The notes: generated from the letters alone by a model not told the origin. A stretch of 64,000 nt of DNA from Struthidea cinerea (GCA_013397865.1 VZTI01002053.1:120744-184743), one strand, 5' to 3'; shown: positions 38,301 to 53,300, counted from the first letter of the stretch. Numbers and translations: made by a program.

Positions 38301-41300
38301 GGACTCTGCTTCAGCGAAGGGACAGGACATTCACCTGTGAAAAGCTCCTCAGAAGTTTCCATCTTCTCCTCCTCTGGAGAACATCCTGCTGCATGGCACT
38401 GTCTTGTAAATGTGCTCCTGTCTCTAAACTGCCTCCTGCTTTGAGGAAGCCCAGTATTCCCTTTTCTCTGAGAGGCACATATCCAACTCCCAGGATCCAC
38501 TAGCTCCCACACAGCCCCTCAGACCACTAGGTCCTTTTTCCTCTTCCTCTCACACACCTGGATTTCTTGGCTCTTCTTTTCTCCTACATGGGTCTCCAGG
38601 CTGTTTCTGCAGCTGGCAGCAGAGAGCACCATCAGAAGGATCCAGTGGCCCCTAAGAGCTAACTAGTGACTAATTTGGGAGATGCTGGGTCGAATGATGA
38701 ACAGCTCTGAGCATTATGACCTGTAGCCAGTGCATTTCAAAAAGCTGCATTCCATGGGTTAAGGCCACACAAAATAAACACCACTGCCGTCCTAAGAGTA
38801 GCCCTGCTTTCTTCAAAAGGTTTTCATTCAGCACCATCCTATGCATAGTTTGGGTTAATGAACTGCAGGTGGAAACTCAGGAACCAACTTCCTTTGTGAC
38901 ACTGGACTGGTTGCTAAATTCGGGTGATGAGCCAGCAGCATACAAACAGAAGCTTTAGGACTTAAAAGCAACCAAAACCCCTAGAACTTGCTTCCCACCT
39001 CACAGGAAAACACACAGGACACTTCAGTGCACACACAGGTTAAAAAGGAAGCCGGTGCTTTTGAGCCTTCCCTTTGTCCATCTGTGTGCGAGCCGTGCAG
39101 TGCTGCTCATCGTGTCAGGATGTACAGATTCCATGTAAGTGCTGGAGCTCTGGGAATGCAGCCCATTGCCATAAAGGCACAAGCACTGCAAAAGGACAGG
39201 AACAACTGAGCCAAACATCATCATGACATTTATACAAAAGCAGCCCTGAGCAGTTTGTCCCAGCCCCTTCCTTGCCGGACAGAGTGTCCTGCTGCAGTGC
39301 ACTGGTGTCCAGGGGAAGATTTAATTTAGGGTTTGGGGGTTTTCTGAGAATTTAAAAGATAATTTGATTAAATGATTCCATGTTTTTCAACTGCCACCTG
39401 TACAGAGCAGAGACTGCAGGGATTTTTTTTTCCTTTGAAATTCCTTTTGCTTAGCAGAAGTAAAGCCAGAATTGCCTCCCTTTCCCATGGAATTAAAAAA
39501 CCCCCACATGTATGCCATGTTCAGGGGAATGTTCTGACTTGTCTATTCTCAGCTTCAGCAAAAGCTTTGTAAGGGGAACACATCCTCATCTATTGTATCT
39601 TCCAGAAAATTATTACCGGGATTTTTATAAAACAGTGGAATTAGGACTAACATAGAAGCATAAAGTGATTTTCTTTATGAAGTTAGGAATCAGGAAAATA
39701 GAAGTATCACTTGTTATGAGGAAGGAAAAAAACCCAAACCTACCAGTGACAAAGATCAACATTTTCATTGCAAATATTTATATTCATTACTGTAGAGTTT
39801 TGCAATTGATTGTCAGTGTCTTGGATGCTATTTATAGGTCCTTTCCTGGTTTTAAAGTAATGAGTAATTGATCTGCTTATGAAATATATACAAAAGTTGA
39901 CCTTTTTGACATGGAAATCGATATATTCTGAAAAAAAGAGAAAAGTTGAATGGTTTATATTCTCCTCACTTGAAGAACTCAAAGTTTTAATCCCAAACAC
40001 CTGACCTAAGAGAAACCAATGGAACTATTTAAAACATTTGCCAGTTTGAGAACATCATCTTAAATTTAAAGACAAATCTGTCACTTTCAAAATTATGTAG
40101 TCAGGAAAGCATGCAAAGCTCTGAATGTCAGTGGAAATACACAGTAAAGGAATTATACTTCCAAAGTGAATTTGTGCACAGTAACATCATAGAGACACAG
40201 AGACCAAACCATGGCACTGATGGCAATGCTTCAGCAACAGAGAGGGGAAAAGGGCAGGAAGTAACACACATTTAGGAACACTGCACGTTTGCTTGGCAGT
40301 AAAACCAACATTTTAACAGCACCACTCTAAAGCTGCATTCCACATAAAGCAATTCACTAGAAAGCAGCAGAAGTTGTCTTAAGCACAAACAATGTGCTAA
40401 TAACCTGGATTTTTACTGTGAATTATTTCCTACCAGATTGAGTTAAGTAAGTTTCCCTAAAAAGATGCTGTGGATATGCAGCTCGCAGAGCATTCCAGCC
40501 ATGGTGGCTGTGTCTGCGCTCTCATGGAGCTCACAGCTGCGGGATGCTCGACTCTCCCTGGAGAAAGTTCTGAAATGGATTGCCCTGAAGTTGCTACAAT
40601 TAAGGCACTGTAACCTGAAAGGTTTCATGGAATTCCCACTGATGCAAGACTGATGGAAATGATGGCAAACAAAGGTTTGAAAGAGAAAATAGATTCAAGG
40701 CAGCAGACCTGGACCTTTACTTTGATATTTCTGGAATACAGTAAAGTTCAGGCTTATGCTTTAGTTCAGCAAGTTTTAAAAACAGAAGGGAACTGTCAGG
40801 GCAGAACTATTCTTTGTGTTGAAAAGGAAGTAGAAATTATTTCTATAAAAATGCAAAAGATCTTTGCAGTAAGAATCCATCAAACTTCCATATTTAATTG
40901 TATGAATCACTTCCCTTGACTTACACAAGCAAACTGTCTTCACATTAACATCACTAAGAGCTCAATTTGGGCATAGTTTATATGCTTGGACCTAGGTTTT
41001 TTAATCGAAGACATCACAATTCTCTAGAACTTAAGCCCCAACCTGAACTATCCATTCTGCTGAAGCATCTTTCATAACACTGAGGATTCAGGAAAGAACA
41101 ACTTGTGTAACTCTCATACATGGAAGTACCCAAGGAAAAGGTGCAGACAAAAGGCATCATGGAAGATGATGAAGCCATGGCACAGCAACATCTCTGCCTC
41201 CACACCTTTCTCACCTGGGCCACCCATGATGCTGGGGACCTCAGCCTCCTCCCCAGGCTGCCATTGGGGTGAAAGTTCAGAGATCCGCAAAATCTGGACC

Positions 41301-44300
41301 TCCAGGGGCACTGGGAGTGGAAGAGGCAGGCCAAGGGAAGTGACCATGCCTGTAGCAAAACACTTTGTGTTGATCTGAAGCGATGGCTAGCAAGGAAAAA
41401 ATGCTAAATTTGAGTATGCAGTGCATAACTTACCCTCAAATTCAACATGCCTAAAGTCCAGTGTGAAATTTGTTTCACCTGGTTTCAAATAATCATTTAA
41501 ATTAAAACTGACTCAACATTCAGTGACTGTAAGAACGACAACATTTTCGTTGAGTTGGTTGTTCTAAAAACAAGGAAAACTTGCAGATTCTCATAACAAA
41601 TCAAGTTGGTCCTAGCAGAACCTAACAGAAAATGTACTCCAAGGAAAAACCGAACATGAACTGCATCTAGCACAACAGAGTTGGAATTCATGCACCAGCA
41701 GCTCACATGCATCTATGCAAGGCTCTTCTTCCATTTCTTCTCTCCTTTCCTAGCCATCAGACATGCTCTTTCACAAGGCACTTCACTTCTTCAACAACCT
41801 CCTCCCACTCCTTTTTCCAGGGACACAGAGCATTGCAAGCTCTGTCGTAACCAGATTGCGGCAGACACACACTTGAGCTCCATTTAAACCTCTGAGAGAA
41901 ACCAGTGGTTCTCTCTGATAAAGATTATGATTCACTCTAAATGATGACAGCAGCTCTGGCTTTGTGCAGTCTGGTGACTGTAGAGCTCAGCAGAGAACTG
42001 GGGACTGGGGTACAGATCAGCCTAAGAGGACTGACCCATCCATCCACCCATCCACCCATCCATCCATCCATCCATCCATCCATCCATCCATCCATCCATC
42101 CATCCATCCATCCATCCCTCCTGCATTGGTGGCCTTAAGGTATAAAGAGGACCATTCTTCATGTCTCTCCTGGAAGCTGAGCCCCTCATAGTTAGGACAC
42201 TCACCTCAGAGGTCAAGCCTCAGGTTTCTGGCCCTTCTGNATTGGTGGCCTTAAGGTATAAAGAGGACCATTCTTCATGTCTCTCCTGGAAGCTGAGCCC
42301 CTCATAGTTAGGACACTCACCTCAGAGGTCAAGCCTCAGGTTTCTGGCCCTTCTGGTCCTATTTTTTATTTACTGTGGACCTAATACAAAATACTAATGT
42401 GTTGTAGGGAACTTGAACCCCACTGATATGATCTAGAAACTGGGCTCCCTCTTGCGAGAACAACCTACTCCTTGTGCATGTCCCCTAGCAGACTTCCTGA
42501 GCAAGGGGCAGGCCCCAGCTATTTGCTTAAGACATCCACTCTCAGAAGCACTCTCCCACTTCATCCTACAGAGATGGATTGAGGTAGGAGGACTGAATTG
42601 TCCCCTTACTCTCAGGACCAGCTGCCATTATTTCTGGTGCATCTGTTTCACAGCCAGACCGACCTTTGACCCTTGCTCACCTTTAAAATATCTCCACATC
42701 TCCTTTCTAAAAGGAAGCAGAAGAGAGAAGGTTTTTATTTTACCTAGAGTGGTGAACAAGCACACACACACCTCCATCATAACTGAAATAGACCTTAACA
42801 CTATGCATAAGTCACTTCTGGAAGCAAATATATTCCCCCAAGAATAAACTAAGGATCTTATAGTTCAGTGTTCAAACTGAGTACTTTTAAAGGTATATGA
42901 AAACCTTACAGAAGACACTAGAATATCCTTCCTTGGAATATTGGCCCTTTTTTGCTGCCAAATGTTTTATTACAGCCATGCAGAATTTGCTGTTCAGAAA
43001 TCTTTGAGTTTACAGTGCCCATGAGATCAGAAGTGCTGTGATCTCCCTAAACACAGGAAAAAATAATTTCAGCTTCCTAATAGTTGCTTTTTTTATTTGA
43101 ATAAAGCTTTCTGCAGTAAGAAACACACTTTCTAGATATAGAACAAGTCTTCTGTGCAAAATTTTTATCTGTTACTCTGCACAGACAAGAAATATAGTGA
43201 CAAACGGAACAGTTAGTGGGGACTGTGGTTTACCACAGTGTCTCTAAGTTTTTTCCTATTATACAGGTCTTACTAATTACACTGATGGCAAAGTAACTTG
43301 AAACGCTATCAAAATTGAAGTGATTTACAGGAAGAAGCAACACCATAATCCCCTCCCTGAGAAATAAATGGAAGAAAAAAAAAAAATCAAGCCAAGGGCT
43401 TTTCCATCTGCTATGAAAGTCCAGCTATGAAACGCCATGGCACTCAGGGGCCTCATGAAGCACGGCCCCAGACCTGCTGTGCCATGCTCAGTGGATCAGG
43501 TCAGGCTGGCTTGGCTGCTCAGACAAGGAAGTTTACCAGAAATGATCCACTTCTCAGCATGGAGAGTATTGGCAAAGGGAATGTGCTGGAGAACATGAGC
43601 TGTTCTGAAAACCTGCCAGAGAAGCAATAACCTCCTCAGAGAATTAATTTCTGCAGTTAACTACCCTTGTGATCAAAATGAATCCCCAACTGTCTTCCTT
43701 AAGTCAGGCTTCTGCCTTAGTAATTTATGTCCTGTCCCTCTCTCAAGAGACGCAGACAGCTGACTATTCCCTTCCTCTCTGCAGTACACTGCCGTGCCTT
43801 TGAGTAATTTTGTGCTTTTTTTCCCCAATATTTTTCTAGATCAAGCAACCAGGTTCTTTTTCTATTTCCTTGGAGGCCTAGGAAGCACAAAATTACCAGA
43901 CCAGAAAACCAGACCAACCATCTTCTAGGTCATCATTACTTACCTCGCATCCACATGTGGGCTTCAGACCCAACAGACCCAAGGAAAAAAGGAGCCAGTG
44001 ATAAACACAGAAACCTCCCTCTTCTACCCCCACCCTTGCCACATGGGAAGGAAACCTCAAGGTCACGTTTACTCATCCAGTGCAAAAAAATCCAACGTGT
44101 TATGGATACAGTGCTGCAGGAGGCAGCTAAACAGCACAGTCGTAACTAACAAGGGAAAAATGATACGAATTTTATATAAGCTACAGAGCAAACACTGCAA
44201 TGCTCAGCACGACACCAGGTGATCCTGCTTCCTCAGGCAGTGGCCTTTTTTCTAACATAACTACTCAGTATCATGTTTCAAGACCCCAACTACACCACAC

Positions 44301-47300
44301 TGGACTTACAAAAAAGCAAGTGTCAGCCCCTCTCTATGGCTTCACACACATTTTAATACTGAGGGAAGGTACAGATCAATCCAAAGACTTTGGAAACTTT
44401 GTTATATAAACAACAGAATAAAGTAACAGGCTAACATACACACATAGAAAAGTACTGTAAAATTTTCTGAATATAAAAAACTACCCAAAAGCCTCAAAAA
44501 AATCAGCATCAAAACCAAAATCCACCAGGGGAAAAAACCCTGCAAGTCTCAAACAGACTAGAAGGCTTTTTTTTTTTTAATGGTAATTTTCACAAATACT
44601 TTGGATGAATAAAAGAAGTTTAAATTATATAGTATATACTAAATACTGTGCATTTACCAAAACAAATTGGACAAAATCATGCAAGTGAGAGAACAATTTA
44701 TCCCCGAACAACTGTAGCCATTCTATGCATATAAAGACACAAAAGAAAAACTTCAAGTAGGAAAGTATGCTGGATCAGTTAAAATGGGAATTGTGTTGTA
44801 CTTGCCATAGAATTTTGATAAGGTTATTAAAAATAATAACTAAATACTTGAGTGGTTCGTTTTGCCAGCTCACAGTGACACATTAATTCAAGTGCTCTGT
44901 ATCAAATTTTAACTATGTATAATCAAAAGAGTTAATCCAAAAGCTAAGTGCTGAAACTGAATTGTTTTAAAGGAAACCTAAAGCAAATTCAAAGACTATG
45001 TTCTTAGCATTATTAGAAAATTACAATGCACAGCAAAACCTTGCTAGGATTCCTTGTTCAGAGGCAATTTTGTAGCACCAAGATGTAAATGGCCTTTCTA
45101 GAAAAAGGTAATTAGGCTGGACTAATTAGAAACTACATAATGGGGAATAAAAACAATAATAAAAAAGACAGTTTTCTACGACTGTTGCTGGAAGAAAATA
45201 AATTTCCAAACACAACATTTCAAAGGAAAAGGTCCACTCTGTCTTTACTTTCATCCCATGATGTATGATGGAACCACCTGTGGACATATGCATGCAGAAT
45301 GCCTGGATTTCTGTATGGATGCAGGCAAGGAGGAAAAAAAAAATGGCAGAGTCAGCCAGCATAAGCCAGAGAGAAACATTTTGAGAATGTAATATGGCTT
45401 TAAAAAGCAGTGTTTGAAAAAAACCCAAAAACTAACCAATAACCAAGAAGTACCAAATCGGAAAGACTTCTCATAACACACAAAGCAAGGAGAAAAGTGT
45501 GCCAGCAGGTGCATCTGTGCACGCATCCATGTACCCACCAGCTACTCAAGCACAACCACACTGAGCTCCCTCCCACAGCAATTTTATTTTTATTATTTAA
45601 TGCCACTGTTTTCTTTAAGTCAGTGTTTTCTTTAATCTAAAATTACAATTGAAAACTCAACCGAAATACAAATTTTGTTTTCCTGTGCAGAAAAGAGGCA
45701 GATGTTTGGGGTCTTTTTATCTACACTGCAATTCTTGATCAGATTGGGATCTCTGCAAGTTTGAAAACTATGATGCCAGGTCTTAGGCTGAGACGGACTA
45801 TTTTGGATCTGTGCCACAGTACAGAAGGCAAACCTGTCGAGCCACTCTTTTCCCCAGCAACCTAAACAAGAATTTAATCCCTATTTCAGTGTTTCTGTGA
45901 GGACGTGCAGAAAAATTGGGTGCTAGTCAGAGCCCAGAGCAGGAACAGACTGAAACATGAGCAGTGCAAATGGCTACAGCCCTCAAAGAAATCCACTAAG
46001 CTTGGAGACAAAACACATTCCCATTCCACAAAATGTTATTGTGGATCAGAATCTCCGTAAGGATTTTATTGGCTAAGAATAATTTGCATTCATGTGTCCT
46101 TTTTATTACTGTTGATATTTAAGAGCACAATGTTAAATTGATAATAAAAAATTTAGTTTATACTCTGTGCAAGAAAGCCTTATCAAAAAAATATAATCAC
46201 TAACTCCTGAAATCTCAAAAACTTCTTGTTAAAAGGGAAACTTGAAGTTTAGACTTTAGAAGCTCAGGAATGGAATTTCCTGTATTTATGGGTTTGTTTA
46301 CAATGCCAATAAACTCTTTTATTATTTCAAGAAATATACTGCTTAGTCAAAAGTATGTGCAAACACGATTGTTTAGAATCAATAATCATGGAATCATAGA
46401 GTCGTTTGGGCTGGAAGGAACCTTTACAGGTCATCTATAGTTCCAACCCACCTGCAACAAACAGGGACAGCTTCCACTAGGTCAGGTTGCTCCGAGCCCT
46501 GTCCAATCTGACCTTGAATGTTTCCAGGGATGGGGCATCCACCACCTCTGTGGGCAGTGTGTTCCAGTGTCTCACCACCCTCACCATAAAAAAAATCTCT
46601 TCCTTATAAATAATAATAATATGCTACTGAGAATTTGCAAGGTTCTAATTTCTTGCTAAAATTAGATAGAGAATACTGAGGAACTAAAGAATTTTTTACT
46701 ACAGCCATGAGAGTAGTGCATTTCTGAATGCAGAAGATACTGAGACAACATGTAACGTTTCAAAAAGCATCGAAGAGGATGATGAGGATACTGGGAAAAA
46801 CATAGGTTTAGGCAGTAACAGTAATGATGCACCACTCCTCTGCCACTGCCACACCTGGCTTTTGAATTATTCTTCTTCTACAAACGTGGAAGAAATATCA
46901 GCACTGTATGAATCTGAGCAGTTTGCATTATTTCAACCAGCAGAAAACAAGACAACTACCCTCCCCCTCCCCTTCCCCCGATTTCCTTCCTATGATTCAT
47001 CATTGCAAAAACATTCTTCAAAAATGTTTGTCTATATCAGGAATCCTTCTGCAGAAGTAAAGAGGTGAGAGTCAGCAAAATCTTGACAATCAGCTCACTG
47101 GAACGAAGTCAGAAGAATTTATTGTGTGAAAGTTTCTTGAAAATAGACTTGATAAAAATGCTGGAAATACACTTCCTATTGTACCAGAAGGTCAGATTTA
47201 AATATGCAGATTTTGAAATCCAATGCGAGGGGAGAAGATTCATTTATTATTCTAATAGATGTCTTATGATTACTTACCAAAATATATTATCTTTTTAATC

Positions 47301-50300
47301 AGATCATATAGAAGAGGTTGTAAAGAGCAGGAACTGGAAGCATTATTAAAAAAAAGTCTCCAAGTATTATCAGTGCCTTGGAGACAGGCTTAAAAAAGGT
47401 AAGAACCATTTACCCCCACAAAAAGGCTTTTTTTTTTTTTTTTTTTTTAAATGTATAAAAAGTCCTAAAGAGGACTGAGATAGCAAACTCTAATCAAAAT
47501 TCTACTCTGGTAGAATAATAGAATCCTTCCAAATTCTAACCTGTAATGCTACCTTTCTAGAATGGACATAAAATATGTATCTTGACTCACCTCATAAGAA
47601 TATAAAAATAAAGGAAATAATTTCTTGGGGAATACATCTATTGATTGTTGCAGCATATGCTCCTAAGTAGCCAATAAATTCTTAGCAGAAAGTGGAATTT
47701 TTTCATTTTCTTTTGGAACAGCTCAACCAGAAGGTTTTGATCAAAGCCAGTTTCACATTAGAGAGAGCATTCTTATTCTCAGCATATTCCTTCTCAAACC
47801 TTTTAACTTCTCTTCCTCCTTCTTCCTCACCTAGACTAAGACTCTTTCAAGGATCACATCACCTTCCACCATATTCTTTAGCAGAAAAACCTTTATAAAT
47901 ACATCAAACCACTTGACAAAACAGTGTGTCTAGAAATCCAAGATACATAAAGAACAGTGGAATGTCAGTCATTCCAGGCAGATCAGGCAGTAGAGCTAGA
48001 ACTCAAAAGACTAATACCACCAACTGAAAAATAGTTGAGACAAGCTGAACAGAAGGCTTTGCTTTACTGAGAGAATACAGATAATCAGAAATTTATTTTA
48101 GTCAACAGACCTGCTGAAAGGTGACTTGTACACAAATCCACACACCCAATGCATGCTGATATAAACGACTCTGGAGATTGTCTGCCTTGCTCTTGCAACA
48201 GTTTTTTTCGCTGACTTTACTGAAAGTTTTAATACTATTTAAGTGATACTTTCAAACAGGAATTTTTTAATGTCAATTTAATTAACTTCTCAAGCCTGAC
48301 AGGAAGTTAGATTATTATCTCTAAAAGAGATATACTTTTATATTGAACTTGACAAGTATTATAAATAGTGATGAATGACATAAAGTGACTCTTTTATGAC
48401 GCAGGTGTGCTGAAAGCAACATCATGCCATCGAAAGTATCACTGCATTACTGAATGTTTTGTACACAAGAGCCAGTGGGGCCTTAGGGGGCTGTGGGTTC
48501 TGCCTGCCAATGACCCTATTTACTCTGGGAGGATGGGAGGGAAGAAGAAAAGAAGCATAAAAGTAGATTAGATAATACTGTGGCCTTGGCAGGTACAAGT
48601 AGTGCTGATATTGCAGCAGTATCTGCATACAAGAATTCCAGAAGAGTTTGGTACTACACAGGATGAAGAAAAACACACAGCAACAGAAACTACTGTGGCA
48701 GTGGTACATTTTCTATCAGGAGCCATTATATGACAGTGTTACTTACCACGTTTGTGTGGCACATAAAGAGAGCTATATGAAAGGGTTATGTTATGTTCAT
48801 AATCAGTCATTAATGTGGAGGAAAAAATTTGCTATTTTGTGTTACCATAAAGATTAAAAAAATCAAATCTAGCCATGTGCCACTAGTAACAAAGCTATTT
48901 GCAACAATTTGCATTTAAAAATATAAAGGTAGATGATCTGAGTGATATAATTCCCCTTACTCTGTCTTCATAAGCAATTGTGGAAATTAGGGAGTGCTGG
49001 TTCCAGCTGTAACTGTGATGCAGACACCTCTGCAGGTGGGCAGGTTAGGATACAAATGCTCCTCACAAAAAGAGCTTTAGAGTCATGGTGTTGCTGATTG
49101 CCTATCACAGTTTAAAATATTAGTTAGTTCAGGCAATGACCGGGATGAGGATCCTGCTGAACTCATTCCATTTCACACCTGGTGAGAAATTCACAAACAC
49201 CTGGCAAAACAGTCATTGCCACCCACCTTCTGTGGTGACTGGGAGAGAAATCTCCATGCAGGCTGCAGACTGGGCTTTCCTGAAGGGGGGCCTGCCGGGC
49301 CCTCGGCGGTTTGCTCTCGACACATCCGCACTGGAAAGTCGTTTGCCTGAACTGCAGCTCTGGGATGTTGGGCTTGTACAGTGACCATTCACGTGATCTG
49401 GAAAGTGAATGCAACAAGTGCTAGGTAAAGTGTCAGCTCCCAAGATTCAGAATGGAGGAGAGATGTATGTTCTGATACTTGAGAATGGGTTATATAAAAT
49501 CTTCTCAGAATAACTACTTATTTGTTTTACCAATGCATCACGTGTATGTAAAAAACAACTCACCATATTTTTAAGGTGTAGTTTGAAAAAAACCCAAGGG
49601 CCACAGAACTGGTACGTGTTCTTAGAGCTGCAGGTCCCACAGCATTTTGCTGACCTATGCACACAGGCAATTACCAAGGTACTGCTGGTAATACTGTCAC
49701 CCCTGACGTTGTGTCTCCTAAGAGATTCCAAGTCAATTTGAACATTTTCTTTCCTTTTTGCTCTCATAAGAATTGCAAGTATAATTGACTACAGGATTGA
49801 ATTCAGAGCTAGACATCTTCCCTGCCTGACTCAAAGCTGCATGAAACAAGCTACGATTTGAGACAATTACAAAAATAGCCATAACATTGCTAAGTATTTT
49901 ATTCTTTAGATACCACATAGATTTATTATACCTCTAAGGAAACGGACTGCTGAACAAGTGATTTGTCTGCCATAGATCTACAGACATGAGGCTAAGTCAC
50001 TGGACCCCTGCTAGAGGCCCTGGTCAATCAGCACAGCACATGTTGCTGTCTAATGCGGTGGGAAACAAAACACGTCTGCTTCAAACTCTTATTACATTAG
50101 TCTGTTCTTTGTCAACAGGTCTTTAAGCCACAACAGCCACAACATCCACCGATCAGAGCTTGGATCAGAGTTCAGAATTGGACTGGACTGTAAAACATCC
50201 ACGTGATATTTTTCTTCCTCTCACGCTAGGCAGGACAACATGACAAGAATTAGTGAACACAATTTCCCCTTCAAAATATGAAAGGATACACACCCAGGTA

Positions 50301-53300
50301 TAACTGAATCCTTTTTGGTCAGCAGGTCATTTTAAGTAAACAGCAGGTAATAAGCAAAACAGAAGCTGAGATTCATGCAAGCACACTGAGTATATTATTC
50401 AAAACCGTAAATGCTCAATACTATAGGTAGGGACAATCTTGGAGTTTCTGCCTTAATTTTAAATGTCGGGTTATTTATATCTCAGAATTATCTTAATCTT
50501 TAAGATTCTGTATTTAAGTATCATATTCAGTCAACGCTCTTTGATTTGTATTGTATCCAAGGAAAAGATGAATGTTCCTGTACTAAGATAAATTTATTTC
50601 TTGGCTATCATGCCATGACAGCACCACTGTACATTATGAAAAGCTATTTCTATATTCACTCTACATTCAGGCCCTATACTGAATACAGTGTATAGTGTGG
50701 TACATATAGTCTTCAAACGTGCAAGTCATGTCCTTTCCATGTGAAAACAGTTCAGTCTTAATGAACAAAAGTGGAAAAAAATGTTCAGAATTATAGATTA
50801 GGAAGCAATTTAGTATCTGTACTGCATAACAAAATAGCTCTGTAGGAGACACAACTTCCATGATCTTCATCATTTTTCCCTAACACATGGCTATTAACTG
50901 AGCTAACAGCAGATATAAAACTGATGTGGATGACTCATTCCATTTTTAGTTAGGAAATTTCCCAAAATTTGCTGTAACTGTTCGCATATTTCAGCAGAAA
51001 GTCCTTTGAGATCGGGGGCTTTGTTCAAGGACACAGGCTGACTGTTCAACCTCAGCAACAGACACATCCTCATCCAGCTGCTTCCTTTCTTCAAAATTCA
51101 GTTTGTGTGAAGGTGTTTCAGCATATCTAATTATCTCCAGGGGGAATCCTAGGAAGTGGTGAGGAACATAACAGAGTGAAAAAAATCATATTCTATAGAA
51201 ACATCAACGACATTCCTGAGTCCCCTCCCCTGAGCGTTGTACAGAATGGCCACAATACACTTGAACTCCTGCTCACTATGCCACAGTTTAAGAGAAAAGC
51301 TGCTGTTTCTCTTAGTATGCTGGCTTGTCTCAGTTACCTTCAAATGCTCACATTAAATAACCGTTAGGATCTGGGCACCTAAATCCCTTTAGCTGTTTTG
51401 ACAATGCCTTTGTGAATAAGCAAAGCCAGTTCCTGGGAAGAAAAAAAAAAATCAGGCCTCGTCCTAGAAGCTGTAGGGATATCCCTTCAAGTACTGTAGT
51501 TGGTGAAATGTTAGTGGGTGCTACAACAATGAGCAGAAGAGGGATTTTAGTGATCAGACACAAACTTGTCTGTATTTTCACACTGTTCTGTTCCTCTGAT
51601 TAGATATAACTTTTTAAAATGTATACAAGAAGCAGTGCAGGTCTTCAAGCCTTACTAAAAACCCAGGCATTGTACATAGAGTAAGATAATTATAGGAAAC
51701 ATGACTGCAATATTTTTTGTGGAGAAACTGAAAAGAATCCAGCAGACAAAGACCACTCAAATATACGAGAAAATTCTATGTGGGTATTTAAAAATTAATT
51801 TCTCACATTTTTTCATGCTATAAGCTGTGATAAAAAACATCTCTAAAGAAATGTTATGTACTGTTTAAGAAAGGGTTCCTTACTGCATTGTCTGAAAAAA
51901 GATGAAGTGTGCAAGAAAAGTGGCAAGAAAAAAAAGTACTACTTTTCTGCAGTGTACTTTCTAAGGGAGAATGAGAATGTTCAAGACCTCAGCCTCCGTC
52001 AGAATGACTGCAATGATTTACTATCCCTCTGAGGCCTGAGTCACCTGATTCTCCTTTGCCATGACAGATGTCTCCCAACCACCCCAAAGAAAATGTACAG
52101 GAGGCTGTAAAAACACAGCTTTTTCCCAGCTTTGTTTGATTTGTAAGGAAGAGCAACATTTTAACTTTTGTCCTTGCTGGATTACTGCTTTTGTCACATG
52201 GTCACTGGGGCTATTCTCAGCTCAGAAATATTAATTGATATGGAGCATTAGTTGACATTAGGGACATTACTATTGGCACTTAAGCAGCAACGCACAGATT
52301 GCTCTGTGCTACTGACACAATAGTGCAAAAGCTCCTCACTCTCTCATCCTTTGGAGGAGGCAAAGAAGAGTTGTTGCTGAAGAAAACACTGCACAAAATA
52401 CCCCTTCTCTTTTCTACCACCGCATTTGCCATCACCTCCTACCCCTTCCCATGGTGCTGCTGCCCATGAGGTGAAGGGAATTAGCATTATCTTCTCCAGG
52501 GCTCCTGGATCCCTTCAGCCAGTACCACACTAATGCAATATATTTGGGCATCAGGGTTTAGTGGAGCTTATCTTTGAAGCGGTCTCCAAACTGAGTAAGA
52601 GCCATCCCACTATGCCAGGGGAGCAGCCTTTTCTACTCCCTGTGGATAGTGAACTAAATGGCCAGGGCTCAGTTTGTAGCTATTCTGATCATTAATTAAA
52701 AAATTTAGGACTCATGCAAGCCATTGGAAGTAATAATAGGCAATCACTCTTTAGTCCACTTAATACTAATTTAACTCTATTGGTTTAATAAAGCAGCAGT
52801 AAATTATTGTATATATGATGCAATAAAATATATAAAAAAAAAAGTTCATGACATAAAATTCTGCAATGCTCTCCATGGGCTGCTTCTACAGTGCAGTTCG
52901 TGGTTGTTTGCCTATGTCTGGGCCCATGGAATTAAAAATGCCTACCCATACGAATTAAAAATGCTTTATCTGTCCCCATTACCAAACAGTAGCACCATTC
53001 AGCGCCATGTGCACCCCACAAACTGCTGAAAAAAAAGGAAGAGAACTGTGCTGGATGTAAGGCTAGAGTGTCACACAAAATACCAGCGGGATGATGAGAT
53101 CAAGAGGAACTGAAGAAGTAACATTAATTACTGTGAACCTGATGAAACTACTGAGAGATGTGATGTGCAACATGACAGCAGCAAACCTGCAGGGCAGCCT
53201 CAAATTAAGCCAAGTTTTTTCGAGGCACGTTGCACAGGGAGAACATTCTATATACACATGCTGATTTTAGTTTACACACAGTATGTCACACAACCTGCCT

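Noticed and set aside
41941..42216. Open frames on both strands repeating Pro-Ser-Ile-His or Trp-Met-Asp-Gly
   Set aside because: They are translations of the (CATC)n microsatellite and run beside the assembly gap.
48742..48774. Strong GTAAGT donor on the - strand with a nearby acceptor
   Set aside because: The block between them is 26 bases, not a multiple of three, so it cannot be a frame-preserving STXBP5L cassette exon.
52140..52740. Stretch that looks like a possible conserved non-coding element
   Set aside because: Conservation cannot be judged from one sequence, and no defined motif supports the idea.
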